The notes: generated from the letters alone by a model not told the origin. A DNA stretch of 64,000 nucleotides from G020354025 sp964621455 (GCA_964621455.1 CAZULW010000003.1:1-64000), one strand, 5' to 3'; positions 7,689-17,974 are shown, numbered from the stretch's first letter. Numbers and translations: made by a program.

Positions 7689-8560
7689 TGGCGGGTCGCC
7701 CTGGTAGTAAAGTATTTCATGAGGGGCTGCACGTAGCTGGCGTGGGTATTGATCGAGATAAGGTCGATGCTATGGCGGCGGCAGAAGTTCTGGAAGGCGT
7801 CCCGTCGCTCCTCAACCCGCCGGGTAAACTGCTCCCGGACCGCTTTTGAGGACGTGTCCAGCCAGGCTTCCTCCCCCGTCTCGGGGTCATACCACTTAAC
7901 CAGTCCCAGGTTAGGCAGGCTCTGCTCGGAAGGGTCCTCAAGGCAGAGAAGGATCAGGTCGTGCTTGCGGCTCACCAGCTTGAGGGGGACATCGAAACCT
8001 TCATCGAGAAAATCGGACAGCAGGAAGATTACGCTGCGCCGCTTCAACACCCGCAACAGGTACTCCAGGGCAACATCCAGGCTGGTCCGGCGGCCTACTG
8101 GCTCGTGGTAGAGCAGATCCCGGATCACGCGCAGCACGTGGCCCTTGCCCTTTTTGGGAGGGATGAACTTCTCCACCTTGTCGCTGAAGATAACCAGCCC
8201 CACCTTGTCGCTGTTCTTGATAGCGCTGAAGGCCAGCACAGCGGCGATCTCGATGGCAATATCGCTCTTCAATACGGGGCCGGTGCCGTATACGGACGAG
8301 CCGCTGCCGTCCACGGCCAGCATGACAGTCAGTTCCCGCTCCTCATCGAAGCGCTTGACAAACGGCTTGCCGAACCGGGCGGTCACGTTCCAGTCGATGG
8401 TGCGGATGTCGTCACCGGGCAGATATTCCCGCACTTCGGCAAACTCCATCCCCTGTCCCTTGAACACCGAATGATACTCACCGCCGAAGATATCGTTGAC
8501 CAGGTGCCTGGTCTGAATCTCAATGTAACGGACCTTCTCCAGAATTTCCCTGGGTATCAT
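7685..8560 (-). CDS. DUF58 protein with von Willebrand A-like domain
   Basis: This 291-residue protein has the DUF58 signature GMEFAEVREYLPGDDIRTID followed by WNVTARFGKPFVKRF. A vWA-like domain then begins with VDGSGSS, a metal-ion adhesion (MIDAS) motif, and LLSDFLDEG lies further on. No membrane segment is evident, so it is probably cytoplasmic or peripheral. It lies 32 bases after moxR and overlaps the BatD-like gene. MoxR ATPases act as chaperones on vWA proteins of this kind, which explains the gene order. Confidence 0.9.
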   Translation of the reverse strand: MIPREILEKVRYIEIQTRHLVNDIFGGEYHSVFKGQGMEFAEVREYLPGDDIRTIDWNVTARFGKPFVKRFDEERELTVMLAVDGSGSSVYGTGPVLKSDIAIEIAAVLAFSAIKNSDKVGLVIFSDKVEKFIPPKKGKGHVLRVIRDLLYHEPVGRRTSLDVALEYLLRVLKRRSVIFLLSDFLDEGFDVPLKLVSRKHDLILLCLEDPSEQSLPNLGLVKWYDPETGEEAWLDTSSKAVREQFTRRVEERRDAFQNFCRRHSIDLISINTHASYVQPLMKYFTTRATRH

Positions 8561-8592
8561 GTCAAGACCTCAAGGGCATGTTGGGAAGCGGC

Positions 8593-9618
8593 TCAAGGGG
8601 TAGGAATCGTATCGAACAGGCGGTCGATGATCTCTTCGGAGGTCACGTTCTCCGCCTCCGCCTCGTACGTCAGCAGAATTCGGTGGCGCAGCGCGGGGCG
8701 GGCCACATCCCGCACATCATCCAGGATAACGTAACCCCGGTGGTTCAGGAAGGCTCGGGCCCGGGAAGTGATGGCGATATAGATCGTAGCGCGCGGTGAG
8801 GCTCCGTAAGCGATCAATCCTTTCAGGTCAGTGAGGCCGAACTGTTCCGGGTTGCGGGTGGCGGTCACCAGGTCAACGATATACTGCTGAATATTCTCCG
8901 CCAGGTAAATGTCGTTCACTACCTCCCGGCTTCTGAGGATCTGCTTGGCGTTAACCACCGGTTTGAGTTTCGGAAGGTTGTTCGTGTGGGCCATGCGCTG
9001 AAGGATCAGCAGTTCCTCGTGATTGGAAGGGTAGTCCACCAGGAGTTTGAACATAAAGCGGTCTACCTGGGCTTCAGGCAAAGGGTAGGTCCCCTCCTGC
9101 TCGATGGGATTCTGGGTGGCCATCACCATAAAGGGCTGGGGCAGGTGATAGGTGTGGGTGCCGATGGTTACCTGGCTCTCCTGCATGGCTTCCAACAGGG
9201 CGCTCTGTACCTTGGCGGGCGAGCGGTTGATCTCGTCGGCGAGCACGATATTGGCGAAAATGGGACCCTGCTTGACCTCGAAAGTCCCCTCCTTGGGATT
9301 GTAGATCAAGGTGCCGATCAGGTCGGCTGGCAGCAGGTCCGGCGTGAACTGGATGCGCTGGAACTTCGTCCGAATAAGGTTTGAAAGGGTACTGACGGTG
9401 AGGGTTTTCGCCAGGCCGGGCACCCCTTCCAGCAATACATGCCCCTTGGAAAGCATGGCGATGAGCAGCTTCTGAATGAGGTCATGCTGCCCCACAATAA
9501 CCCGGCCGATCTCCTCCCGGAGGCTGTTAACGTATTCCGATTCGCTGGCAATGCGGTCGGTGAGGGTTTGTAGATCGGGGCTGGGCCGGGCTTCAGACGC
9601 TGGGGCTTTAGCTGGCAT
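8593..9618 (-). CDS. MoxR-family AAA+ ATPase
   Basis: The 341-residue protein has Walker A GVPGLAKT (about 65-72), Walker B VLADEINR, sensor 1 MATQNPIEQEGTYPLPEAQVDRF-type region (key residues ATQNP and EAQLDRF-like) and a C-terminal lid. It is a chaperone-like ATPase expected to activate the vWA-domain product downstream. It overlaps the stop of the TPR lipoprotein gene by one base (TAATG), so translation is coupled. Length and motifs are normal. Confidence 0.93.
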   Translation of the reverse strand: MPAKAPASEARPSPDLQTLTDRIASESEYVNSLREEIGRVIVGQHDLIQKLLIAMLSKGHVLLEGVPGLAKTLTVSTLSNLIRTKFQRIQFTPDLLPADLIGTLIYNPKEGTFEVKQGPIFANIVLADEINRSPAKVQSALLEAMQESQVTIGTHTYHLPQPFMVMATQNPIEQEGTYPLPEAQVDRFMFKLLVDYPSNHEELLILQRMAHTNNLPKLKPVVNAKQILRSREVVNDIYLAENIQQYIVDLVTATRNPEQFGLTDLKGLIAYGASPRATIYIAITSRARAFLNHRGYVILDDVRDVARPALRHRILLTYEAEAENVTSEEIIDRLFDTIPTP

Positions 9619-10106
9619 TAACCACCCACACTTTTTAAGGCTTCAATTTCCTCCACCGGCTTGCCCAGGTTCTCCATCTCAAATTTCACCGAAGGGATTA
9701 ACTCGTGGTTTGGGTACCGGTTCAGGAAATCCATGTAGGCCTCTCTGGCGGCATCATAATTCCCAATGTGATTGGCATTTACAAAGCCGATCATAAACAG
9801 GGCTTTCACACCCTCATCGGTTTCGGGGTAACGGGTAGTAGTCTCCTGGAAGGCGGCGATGGAGCTGCGAAGGTCGTTGGTATTATTCATATATATGTCC
9901 CCGATCTGAAACTGGGCTTTGGGAGCGAGAGGATGTTCAGGATAGGCGTCTACCAGTGTTTCGAGGACCTTTATAGCTCGATGGTATTGCCTGACCTGCA
10001 ATTCCCGTTTGGAGGAACTCCACAGCTCCTCTGCCGTCTGTCTAACGCCGCAAACCATAAAAAGCAGCAGCAACGATAAGGAAATGCTTCGCATCAATGG
10101 ACGCAT
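9618..10106 (-). CDS. TPR-repeat secreted protein or lipoprotein (BamD/YbgF-like)
   Basis: From ATG 10106 the protein has 162 residues; AGGAGTG lies just upstream, so the longer in-frame ATG at 10145 is rejected. A hydrophobic signal ends at a cysteine near residue 20 (FMVC), a weak lipobox. Three tetratricopeptide-like repeats follow, with AIKVLETLVDAYPEHPLAPKAQF and FQETTTRYPETDEG-type spacing (Pro after Tyr/helix B) as in YbgF/BamD proteins. It leads the moxR-DUF58-BatD operon and may scaffold that system at the membrane; this role is inferred. Confidence 0.75.
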   Translation of the reverse strand: MRPLMRSISLSLLLLFMVCGVRQTAEELWSSSKRELQVRQYHRAIKVLETLVDAYPEHPLAPKAQFQIGDIYMNNTNDLRSSIAAFQETTTRYPETDEGVKALFMIGFVNANHIGNYDAAREAYMDFLNRYPNHELIPSVKFEMENLGKPVEEIEALKSVGG

Positions 10107-10343
10107 ATAGCTACACTCCTGTTTTTGTTGATAAAGAGCTTTCACAGGAGCGAAAATTTATGCCCGGCACTTACGCCCCTTCAAGATGCAATTCCATTGG
10201 CTGTTTTACTTATCTTCAGACAGCGTAGTTCCAACTGGTTTTCCCCCGGTAATGCCTGGGCAGCGGGGTGAATCAGCATTCCTGCGCCGGTGACCGGTCA
10301 AAAGGCTACGCCTAAGCAGGTTACGGGTCTCTCTCGTCACGGA

Positions 10344-12167
10344 TCAGAAGGTATACAGGAAGGCCACCTGGAGGGTGGGGTCCCTGGTGAAGTTCCCCCA
10401 AGGAAAGGCCGCGTCCACCCTGATAGGGCCCAGGGGTGTGGATATCAGCAGCCCCGCCCCTACATCCCACTTCCAAATCCACTCCAGAGTTGGATCGTCC
10501 GGTCCCTGGAAAGCCCTTAGCCCGCCAGTATCTGCGAAGAGCTCGGCGCCAATCTTCCAGAAGAGGGGCACCCGCAGTTCCACGTTCACCAGCCATTTCG
10601 CCATCCCGCCCTCTACAGAAAAGCTTTCCGGGTCGGCCCATCCTCTCAAAGACGTACTGCCGCCCAAGTCAAAGAGGTGGTAGTGTCTCAGTTTTATACC
10701 GGCGGGGAAGGTCTTCAGGTGTCCCATCTTGAAGCGATATGCGAATACAGTATTCCGAAGCAGGGAGTGGTACCGCCGGATATCGAGTTCCACCAGGCGA
10801 TAGGAGGGCTGACCCGGCAAAAGGGTTCGCTGGAGAGAATACTTGACCTGGAAGATGGTACCCCGGCGAGGGGCTAACAGGTTGTCCGCCCCCTGGAAGA
10901 GGTATTCAAATCTGAAACCCCGTTCTTCCCCGGCGGCAATGGAGTCAGGATCAGCAGGGGCAGTAATCAGAACCCACCCGATAGAGCCCCGCGGCTGGTG
11001 ACGTTGAGTCCGCCTGGGGAGTAGAGATAAATCCACGCCCCGGCGCCAGACGATGTCAGGGGTTGTGCGGTAGTCGGAGTATATTCTCACCGACGAGGGC
11101 AGCCGGGCTCCTAGAGTCCAGGGGGAAACAATATCCCAAGCGGCCAGAAAGTCGGGCGGCCACCGAGGCTCCCAAAGCTCCAAAGGCAAGTTGCCTTCCA
11201 GGGTGATTCCCGTACGGAGACTGGTGTTGAAAATTCGGGAGTGCCACCATTGAATGGAGGCATTCAAAGCTGTATTGGGATCTCTGCCTTCGACTGCCGT
11301 CGGCGTCTGCCGGAAGCCCGCGCTGAAATCAAAGCTGCCCCGCCCCAGCTCGCGTACACGTACCTCGATGTCAGCTATTCCGGGTTCCATAGCTTGCACC
11401 AGGGGGGTAATTTCAACGGAGCTGAACAGCCCCGACTCGAATACGCGCTGCTGGCCCAGGAGGAGTTTACTCCGGCTGAAAATATCGCCGCGGTGAAACA
11501 GCAGCTCGCGCATCACATACCACTCCGGCACCCGCTTAAGACCGGTAACCGTCACGTTGCCGATGGTATAAGTAAGACCTTCGGAAATCGAAAGGCGCAG
11601 GTGAACACCGTCGTTCACTTCGATCTCCTCGAGAATATCGATGGTAAGCTTGCCCTGATCCTGGTAATGATGCCGCAATGCCTCCAGTCGGCCCCGGATA
11701 TCCACCGGGTTATACGGCTCCCCAAGCCTGATGCCCAGGAACTGGACGATCTCCTCCTTGGTAAGAAGCCGGTTCCCTGTCAGGGAAATCTCCAACAGCA
11801 TGAACTGCCGCCCCTCGGTGACCCTGAGGTAGACATCCACCCGTTCATCAGAGGTAACGGTGAAAGACTCGTCCGCCCGGGCTTCCAGATAACCGTGGCT
11901 GATATAAAAATGCTCGATGGTGAGGGCATCGACTTTCAGGGCCCGGCGACTGAAGGGAGTCCCTCCGGACAACAACCTGGGGGCCTTCAACCTCATCAGG
12001 CTGATCAGCTCCCCAGGTTCAAAGGTCAGGCTGTCGGGAGGGCCAATGAAAGTCAGGCTATCGGGGGGACCGATGGTAATACTTGCAATCGGGAGGTTGG
12101 CCGTCTGGCCGGCTAGGGGAACCGCGGAGACAATGAAGGCCAGGGAGAAAATGACTGCCCGACGCAT
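10344..12167 (-). CDS. Omp85-family outer-membrane protein (BamA/TamA-like)
   Basis: From ATG 12167 the protein has 607 residues with a signal peptide (about 1-20, ending AGQ). Two to three POTRA domains follow (about 60-290, with EISLTGNRLLTKEEI and GNVTVTGLKRVPEWYV blocks). The C-terminal beta barrel (about 300-607) includes DLGGSTSLRGW, the conserved LRG loop, and ends in a phenylalanine (FLYTF), the usual barrel-insertion signal. It lies 31 bases after tamB, so it is best read as the TamA partner, although BamA cannot be excluded by sequence alone. A perfect amino-acid duplication (IGPPDSLTF twice) lies just after the signal peptide, from a 27-bp tandem repeat at about 12024-12080. Confidence 0.85.
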   Translation of the reverse strand: MRRAVIFSLAFIVSAVPLAGQTANLPIASITIGPPDSLTFIGPPDSLTFEPGELISLMRLKAPRLLSGGTPFSRRALKVDALTIEHFYISHGYLEARADESFTVTSDERVDVYLRVTEGRQFMLLEISLTGNRLLTKEEIVQFLGIRLGEPYNPVDIRGRLEALRHHYQDQGKLTIDILEEIEVNDGVHLRLSISEGLTYTIGNVTVTGLKRVPEWYVMRELLFHRGDIFSRSKLLLGQQRVFESGLFSSVEITPLVQAMEPGIADIEVRVRELGRGSFDFSAGFRQTPTAVEGRDPNTALNASIQWWHSRIFNTSLRTGITLEGNLPLELWEPRWPPDFLAAWDIVSPWTLGARLPSSVRIYSDYRTTPDIVWRRGVDLSLLPRRTQRHQPRGSIGWVLITAPADPDSIAAGEERGFRFEYLFQGADNLLAPRRGTIFQVKYSLQRTLLPGQPSYRLVELDIRRYHSLLRNTVFAYRFKMGHLKTFPAGIKLRHYHLFDLGGSTSLRGWADPESFSVEGGMAKWLVNVELRVPLFWKIGAELFADTGGLRAFQGPDDPTLEWIWKWDVGAGLLISTPLGPIRVDAAFPWGNFTRDPTLQVAFLYTF

Positions 12168-12198
12168 GCGAACAATGAAAAGGGGAGAAACCCGATGA

Positions 12199-15100
12199 CT
12201 AATAGCGGAACTTGAGCCGGTACTTAATCTGCAGGCCATTTTCATCAACCGACCCCACCAGCGACATATTCCGGTTCAAGCGGTACGCAACCTGGTATCC
12301 GTATTGATCGAAACTCTGGGTTGGATCAGCCTGGACGCCAACATACAGACGGGGTGAGAGCCGCTTGCCGATATGGATCCGAACCTCCTCCAGTTCCGGA
12401 ATTAGGGTGCGGGGACTGGTGGTCTGAATATGGAAGCGATCAAGACCGTATACCTGGCGGGTCTCTTTCTCAATTCTTCTGAGGATGAGATCCTTCAAGC
12501 TCAATCCCGCCGCAAGCGCGGGGTCTACTTCCTCCAACTCCTTTCCCAGAGCGAAAAGCTGGAATAAGTCACTCTCCGTGTAAGATACCGAGGGTAGGTC
12601 CTCGAAGAACAGCTGCGGATCCTCCAAGGTACCCGTTAGGACCATCGTCACGTCAACTTCCGGCTCAATCTGGGTAGTGGCCCGAATATGAAACCGGGGA
12701 TTGAAAGTGGAGGGTTCCAGCGTCACCGTTCCCTCATCAAAGACGAAGTCATACCCGTTGTAGACAAAATTGCCGCTTAACACGTCGATGGTACCTGCAT
12801 AGCGAAAGTCTTCCGATCCCACTTTTGTAATGGTGATTTCGCCCTCAACCTCCGCATTCACGTCGCTGTTATCGATGGTGGCACCGGAATAAAGGGGAAC
12901 ATGGATATCGAATACCAGAATTGTGCCCTCATCGGCCTTTTTAAGAACATAACTCTCGGGGCCGGTAAAATCCATACGGAGAAACGCCTGATCCGGGTCG
13001 GGGACGAAGTCGCCCCGGAAATAGACCGTATCCCTTCCCGTAATCGTGAACGCAGGAGACCCCACCGCCTCGATTTCCCCCAATGGTCGCGTGAAGTAGA
13101 CGTGTTCGCCGGTCAGCTGCAGATCGAACACGGGTTTGAAGAATCTGGTCATATCCATGGTACCGGACACGGTGAGATGGGAGTCATCCCTGCCTCTCCG
13201 TCGGCCACGAGGGGTGTGGCCTTCCAGACGTTCTACCGTCAGCAGGTTGTCCGCCAGGACCAGCTCGCCTTCCACCCCCACGATGGGATTTTCCATAACG
13301 AACAGCTCAACCTTGCCATTTCTGGCGGTCAGATTCCCGTTGCGGATCAACCGCTCAAAGGTCCCCGACAAGGACAGCTCGATTTCGTACTCACCGGTCA
13401 GGGAGTCAACGTCTCCGAAATAAGGGGTCATGATGTCGAGCTGGGTGGTGGTACCGGAAAAGGCCAGGTCTACGGGGGCGTCTCCGATCACATCCAGCTT
13501 ACCTGTCGCTGGCCGAAGGTCCGCGGGCAGCGTACCACTCCCTGTATAGGAGCCCGTGGCTGTTCGCAGCTCCAGATCGTGGAAGGCCAGCCGCTCCCCT
13601 TCATAACGCAGGCGGCCGGTGAGCAGCTCGCCGGTGACACGATCAAAGCGGGGGTTGACTGCGCTCAGGTCGGCGGTGTATACCGGATCGGCGGCTGGAC
13701 CTATGGCGGTGAAGGTCCCCGTCATGCGGCCGTAGGTCTCATGCGGCCACGGTAAAATAGGCTGGAGATCGTGAAACTGGAAACCGTCCAACCGGCCCCG
13801 GAGGTCCAGGGAATCCAGGAGACCCATGCCGCCAAAACGGGTATCATCCCGGGCATAGATCAGTTCGCCGGTGGCCGCAGCCTCCCCATCCTGATGCCGC
13901 CAGTGCAGCTGCTTGAATGCCAGCCGGTTGTCTTTCAGGAGAAATTCAGAGCTCAGACGGGTGAAGGGTATCTCGTCAAATTCGCCATCAGTAGCAGCCA
14001 TCGTACCCGAAAGAGCCAGGCGGCCATCCCGCATATTTAGTCTGGCGCTGGCATCAACTACCCCGCGCAACCTGGGCGGCCTCCCCAGAAAGCGGAGCAG
14101 GCGTTCGAGATCAACCCTTTCAGAACTGGTTTGCATCGTAAAGTTGCCAGGATCGATCCAACCACCAGAGAGCGTAATTTGCCCGCCGGCGATGCTGAGG
14201 GTAGTGGGTGAGATTTCAACCCTCTCCCCTACTCGCCTGGCTAAGACTGGACCACCAGCCAGTACCTCCGTGTTACGCCAGGCGGTGAGGGTATCCAGAA
14301 CTACGTGCACCGGATCGGAGAGAGTAAGATACCCCCGAGTGTCCAGCTTCTCCAGTCCCTGATATAAACGGAAGGTGCTGGCAAAGACGGTATCTCCCTC
14401 GAATATGAACTCCGCTTCCCCGCCTTCCACCGGAACCCCCAGGAGATTCAGGTCTCCTGTGGAGGCGTACAGCCGTCCGCGGGGCAGGGTTATGGCGTCG
14501 TCCAAGAGAAACTGAATGAAGGCTCTACCTACCTTTATCTGCCCGTAATTGGTACCACTGAGCATCACCGCGCCAGTGAGCGAAGGATCGCTCCAGGAGC
14601 CGCTGACCCAAAGCTGGCCGTTGGCCCGACCCTCAATGGGAACTAAACCGAGAGAATCCAGGAAATCGCCAAGAGCATCGGTCTGGAGATAGACCTCAAG
14701 GTCCAGGGCTTCCTGTCCCGCATCCACCGATCCCCACAACTGAATATTACTGCCGGCAAATTGCAGGCAGGTGGTGTCGGTGATGGTCCAGACCCGGTTC
14801 CCCATGGCCACCCCGCCGTTAATGCCGCGGAGGACATGATCCCGGTACACGAGCCGATCAAGAGCCAGGGCCAGCTGCAGAGAGTCGATTTCGTCGCCGT
14901 GCCAGCTGACCTGGAGGCCTGCGGTGCCGTCCAGGATAAGTTCCGGGACGGTGGGGAGGAAATCGTCCAGGCGGGTCCCGAGAAAGGATGCTTCCAGGGA
15001 CATGCTCCCCCCCAGGTCCACTTCACCGCGAACTTCAATATGCTGCGATCCCTTGACAAAGAGACCGCGATGAAGACGAATTCCTCTACCCGTTACTTTG

Positions 15101-15954
15101 AAATCCATCTCGGTCTGGTCGAGGGGGCGATTCTGAGCATACAGCTCCAGCGATAAGCGACATTCCAGCGCTTCGAGCTCCCCCAGCAGGCGCCCCTCAA
15201 CGGACCGGCAATCAAGCCATCCGGGGAGCATTGCGGGGCGCTGAAAATGGTCCGATTTCACCTGCAGGTCTACATTCACCTTTGGGGTAACCTGGACGCT
15301 TCCGGTCAAGGCTACAAAATTATCCCGATAGCTTACCTCCCCGGCAGAGATGTCAACCCGCCGTCCGTCAAAAGCGAAGCGTCTGGCGGCCAGGTACAGC
15401 GTATCGGGCAGCTGGGGATGAGCCAGGTCGATCCGGGCGTCTTCAAGGGTGATGACATCGGTCAGATTCAGGTTGCCGTCTGCCCGGAACCAGAAGTCGG
15501 TATCGCCCCGGGAGACGGTAGCGTCTTCAACGCTGAAATTCTGGATGGATACCCAGGGTAACCGATCCGTTTCCAGTCTATCTATCGTGCTGGAGGAATC
15601 CGCCGATGGCAGATTCAGGTGGAGCCGGCCTACGGAAATCTCCTCAAAGAACAGGTCCCGTCTCAGGAACCGGAGAAAATCAATATTCATGCGGGCGTTT
15701 TCTGCCCTCAAGGTAAAGGTGCCATCCCTGGCGGCGATGGTGATATCCTGAAATTGGAAGGTACTGAACAGGTCTCCTACAAATCCACTATAAGAGACTC
15801 GTAAGCCATATGGATTTAAGTACTTACGGTTTGCGTACGACTGGAGGTACTTGGTGAAAAGGCCGGGAAAAAACACGATCACCGTGGAAGCCGCCACCAG
15901 CACCAGCAGCAGTACTTTCCCGAGGGAACGGAGTCCTTTGAGCCACCACTTCAT
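12199..15954 (-). CDS. tamB: TamB-like translocation and assembly module protein
   Basis: The protein has 1251 residues. One N-terminal membrane anchor (about 13-32) is followed by a very long repetitive beta-strand region of the AsmA/TamB type (periplasmic, expected to span inner to outer membrane). The C-terminal DUF490 domain contains YTESDLFQLFALGKEL and the terminal KYRLKFRY strand. Family members form a hydrophobic groove that delivers lipids or barrel proteins to the outer membrane. The Omp85 gene follows directly in the same direction, forming a TamAB-like pair. Upstream is the dnaK terminator, so it probably starts its own transcript. Confidence 0.88.
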   Translation of the reverse strand: MKWWLKGLRSLGKVLLLVLVAASTVIVFFPGLFTKYLQSYANRKYLNPYGLRVSYSGFVGDLFSTFQFQDITIAARDGTFTLRAENARMNIDFLRFLRRDLFFEEISVGRLHLNLPSADSSSTIDRLETDRLPWVSIQNFSVEDATVSRGDTDFWFRADGNLNLTDVITLEDARIDLAHPQLPDTLYLAARRFAFDGRRVDISAGEVSYRDNFVALTGSVQVTPKVNVDLQVKSDHFQRPAMLPGWLDCRSVEGRLLGELEALECRLSLELYAQNRPLDQTEMDFKVTGRGIRLHRGLFVKGSQHIEVRGEVDLGGSMSLEASFLGTRLDDFLPTVPELILDGTAGLQVSWHGDEIDSLQLALALDRLVYRDHVLRGINGGVAMGNRVWTITDTTCLQFAGSNIQLWGSVDAGQEALDLEVYLQTDALGDFLDSLGLVPIEGRANGQLWVSGSWSDPSLTGAVMLSGTNYGQIKVGRAFIQFLLDDAITLPRGRLYASTGDLNLLGVPVEGGEAEFIFEGDTVFASTFRLYQGLEKLDTRGYLTLSDPVHVVLDTLTAWRNTEVLAGGPVLARRVGERVEISPTTLSIAGGQITLSGGWIDPGNFTMQTSSERVDLERLLRFLGRPPRLRGVVDASARLNMRDGRLALSGTMAATDGEFDEIPFTRLSSEFLLKDNRLAFKQLHWRHQDGEAAATGELIYARDDTRFGGMGLLDSLDLRGRLDGFQFHDLQPILPWPHETYGRMTGTFTAIGPAADPVYTADLSAVNPRFDRVTGELLTGRLRYEGERLAFHDLELRTATGSYTGSGTLPADLRPATGKLDVIGDAPVDLAFSGTTTQLDIMTPYFGDVDSLTGEYEIELSLSGTFERLIRNGNLTARNGKVELFVMENPIVGVEGELVLADNLLTVERLEGHTPRGRRRGRDDSHLTVSGTMDMTRFFKPVFDLQLTGEHVYFTRPLGEIEAVGSPAFTITGRDTVYFRGDFVPDPDQAFLRMDFTGPESYVLKKADEGTILVFDIHVPLYSGATIDNSDVNAEVEGEITITKVGSEDFRYAGTIDVLSGNFVYNGYDFVFDEGTVTLEPSTFNPRFHIRATTQIEPEVDVTMVLTGTLEDPQLFFEDLPSVSYTESDLFQLFALGKELEEVDPALAAGLSLKDLILRRIEKETRQVYGLDRFHIQTTSPRTLIPELEEVRIHIGKRLSPRLYVGVQADPTQSFDQYGYQVAYRLNRNMSLVGSVDENGLQIKYRLKFRY

Positions 15955-16004
15955 AGATTATTATACCTGAACCCTTTGAAATATACAACCGTAAATCCCG
16001 GGAT

Positions 16005-16036
16005 AAAAACAGAACGGGCGATGTTTGACCGCCCGT
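16005..16036 (-). terminator. Rho-independent terminator of dnaK
   Basis: On the minus strand, 28 bases after the dnaK stop, ACGGGCG and CGCCCGT form a 7-bp GC-rich stem (16014-16036) around a 9-base loop. A T-rich tract (TCTGTTTTTA) follows. This is the clearest intrinsic terminator in the window and separates dnaK from tamB. Confidence 0.75.
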
Positions 16037-16063
16037 CCCGTGCTCGCCGGTTTCGCCGGGAAG

Positions 16064-17974
16064 CTACTTCTTGTCATCTACGACTTCGAAATCGGCATCT
16101 TCGATCTCGCCATCGTCCCCTTTTCCGGCGGATTTGGCCTCCGCTTCCTCCCGGGGCTTACCTTCTTCGCCGGACTTGGTCTCAGCATACATCTTTGTCG
16201 CCAGGTCGGACCAGACCCGGTTGACACTGTCGATGGCATCCTGGATGTCCTTGATGTTCGACCCGGCGTTGGCCTGCTTGAGCTGCTCCAACTCCTTTTC
16301 CAGGCGCGACTTGTCACTGTCAGACAGTTTATCCCCGAACTCTTTGACCTGCTTTTCCGTCTGGTAGATCAGCTGGTCCGCGTTGTTGTGCAGCTCCACT
16401 TCTTCCCGCTTCTTCCTATCCTCTTCGTCGTGCACCTGCGCATCCCGGCGCATGCGCTCGATTTCCTCTTCGGTAAGACCGCTGGAAGCCTCAATCCGGA
16501 TGCTCTGTTCCTTGCCGGTCGCCTTATCCTTGGCCGCGACGTGAAGGATGCCGTTGGCATCAATGTCGAAAGTGACCTCAATCTGCGGGATACCCCTGGG
16601 AGCCGGGGGAATGCCGTCCAGGTGGAAACGCCCGATGGTTTTGTTGTCGATGGCCATTTGCCGTTCACCCTGAAGAACATGGATCTCCACCGACGGCTGG
16701 TTATCGGAGGCGGTTGAAAAGATCTGGCTCTTCTTGGTCGGAATGGTAGTATTGGCCTCGATAAGCCTGGTCCTGACGCCACCCAGGGTCTCGATGCCCA
16801 GGGATAGCGGCGTGACGTCCAGCAGCAGGACATCTTCCACTTCGCCGCCCAGAACACCTCCCTGAATGGCGGCACCCACGGCCACCACTTCATCGGGGTT
16901 GACGCCCTTATGGGCCTCCTTAGCGAAAATATCCTGGACAATCTGCTGTACCTTGGGGATCCGCGTGCTTCCGCCCACAAGAAGGACCTCGTCGATATCA
17001 GCCGGCTTCAGGCCGGCATCCTTCAAAGCCTGAAAGCAGGGGTCCTTCAGCCGCTCGAACAGGCCGGACATCAGGTTCTCCAACCTGGCGCGGGTAATCT
17101 GGATATTCAGGTGCTTGGGCCCGGCGGCGTCGGCCGTGATAAACGGCAGGTTGACGTCGGTCTGAATAGCGCTGGAGAGCTCCATCTTGGCCTTCTCGGC
17201 ACCTTCCTTGAGACGCTGCAGGGCCATGGGGTCATCACGGAGGTCGATCCCTTCCTCTTTCTTGAACTCATCGGCCATCCAGTCCATGAGGATCTGGTCG
17301 ATATCATCACCACCCAGGTGGGTATCGCCGTTGGTGGACTTAACCTCGAAGACACCATCCCCCAGCTCCAGGATGGAAATGTCAAAGGTCCCACCGCCAA
17401 AATCAAAAACAGCAATTTTCTCGTCCTTCTTCTTATCCAGGCCGTAGGCCAGAGCGGCGGCGGTGGGTTCATTGATGATGCGCCTTACGTTCAGCCCGGC
17501 GATCTTGCCGGCATCCTTGGTGGCCTGGCGCTGGGTGTCGTTAAAGTAGGCCGGGGTGGTAATAACGGCGTCGGTCACCTTGGCTCCCAGATAATCTTCC
17601 GCGGTCTGCTTGAGCTTCTGGAGAATCATAGCGCTGATCTCCGGGGGCGTATATTCTTTATCGCCTATCTTCACCAGAACCTCCCCCTTCGAGCCCTTTG
17701 CAGCCTTAAAGGGCACCTCCCCGATTTCCTGGCCGACCTCCTTGTGCAGCCGGCCCATGAACCGCTTGATGGAATAGACCGTGTTCTGCGGATTGGTCAC
17801 GGCCTGCCGTTTCGCCGGCTGGCCGATAAGACGGTCACCATTCTTGGAGAAAGCCACCATCGAAGGGGTGGTACGTCCTCCCTCGGAATTCTGGATGATC
17901 TTTGGGGATCCACCCTCCATTACAGCCACGCAGGAGTTGGTCGTCCCCAGATCGATGCCGATTATTTTGCCCAT
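16064..17974 (-). CDS. dnaK: Chaperone DnaK (Hsp70)
   Basis: The protein has 636 residues, full length. The ATPase domain starts IGIDLGTTNSCVAVMEG and contains the phosphate-2 loop VFDFGGGTFDISIL and GGSTRIPKVQQ. The hydrophobic linker DVLLLDVTPLSLGIE leads to the substrate domain, then the lid and an acidic tail ending EDADFEVVDDKK. AGGAGG lies 7 bases before ATG. It is not followed by dnaJ or preceded by grpE. No CIRCE element (TTAGCACTC/GAGTGCTAA) is present in the 139 bases upstream, so heat-shock control is not evident here. Confidence 0.97.
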   Translation of the reverse strand: MGKIIGIDLGTTNSCVAVMEGGSPKIIQNSEGGRTTPSMVAFSKNGDRLIGQPAKRQAVTNPQNTVYSIKRFMGRLHKEVGQEIGEVPFKAAKGSKGEVLVKIGDKEYTPPEISAMILQKLKQTAEDYLGAKVTDAVITTPAYFNDTQRQATKDAGKIAGLNVRRIINEPTAAALAYGLDKKKDEKIAVFDFGGGTFDISILELGDGVFEVKSTNGDTHLGGDDIDQILMDWMADEFKKEEGIDLRDDPMALQRLKEGAEKAKMELSSAIQTDVNLPFITADAAGPKHLNIQITRARLENLMSGLFERLKDPCFQALKDAGLKPADIDEVLLVGGSTRIPKVQQIVQDIFAKEAHKGVNPDEVVAVGAAIQGGVLGGEVEDVLLLDVTPLSLGIETLGGVRTRLIEANTTIPTKKSQIFSTASDNQPSVEIHVLQGERQMAIDNKTIGRFHLDGIPPAPRGIPQIEVTFDIDANGILHVAAKDKATGKEQSIRIEASSGLTEEEIERMRRDAQVHDEEDRKKREEVELHNNADQLIYQTEKQVKEFGDKLSDSDKSRLEKELEQLKQANAGSNIKDIQDAIDSVNRVWSDLATKMYAETKSGEEGKPREEAEAKSAGKGDDGEIEDADFEVVDDKK

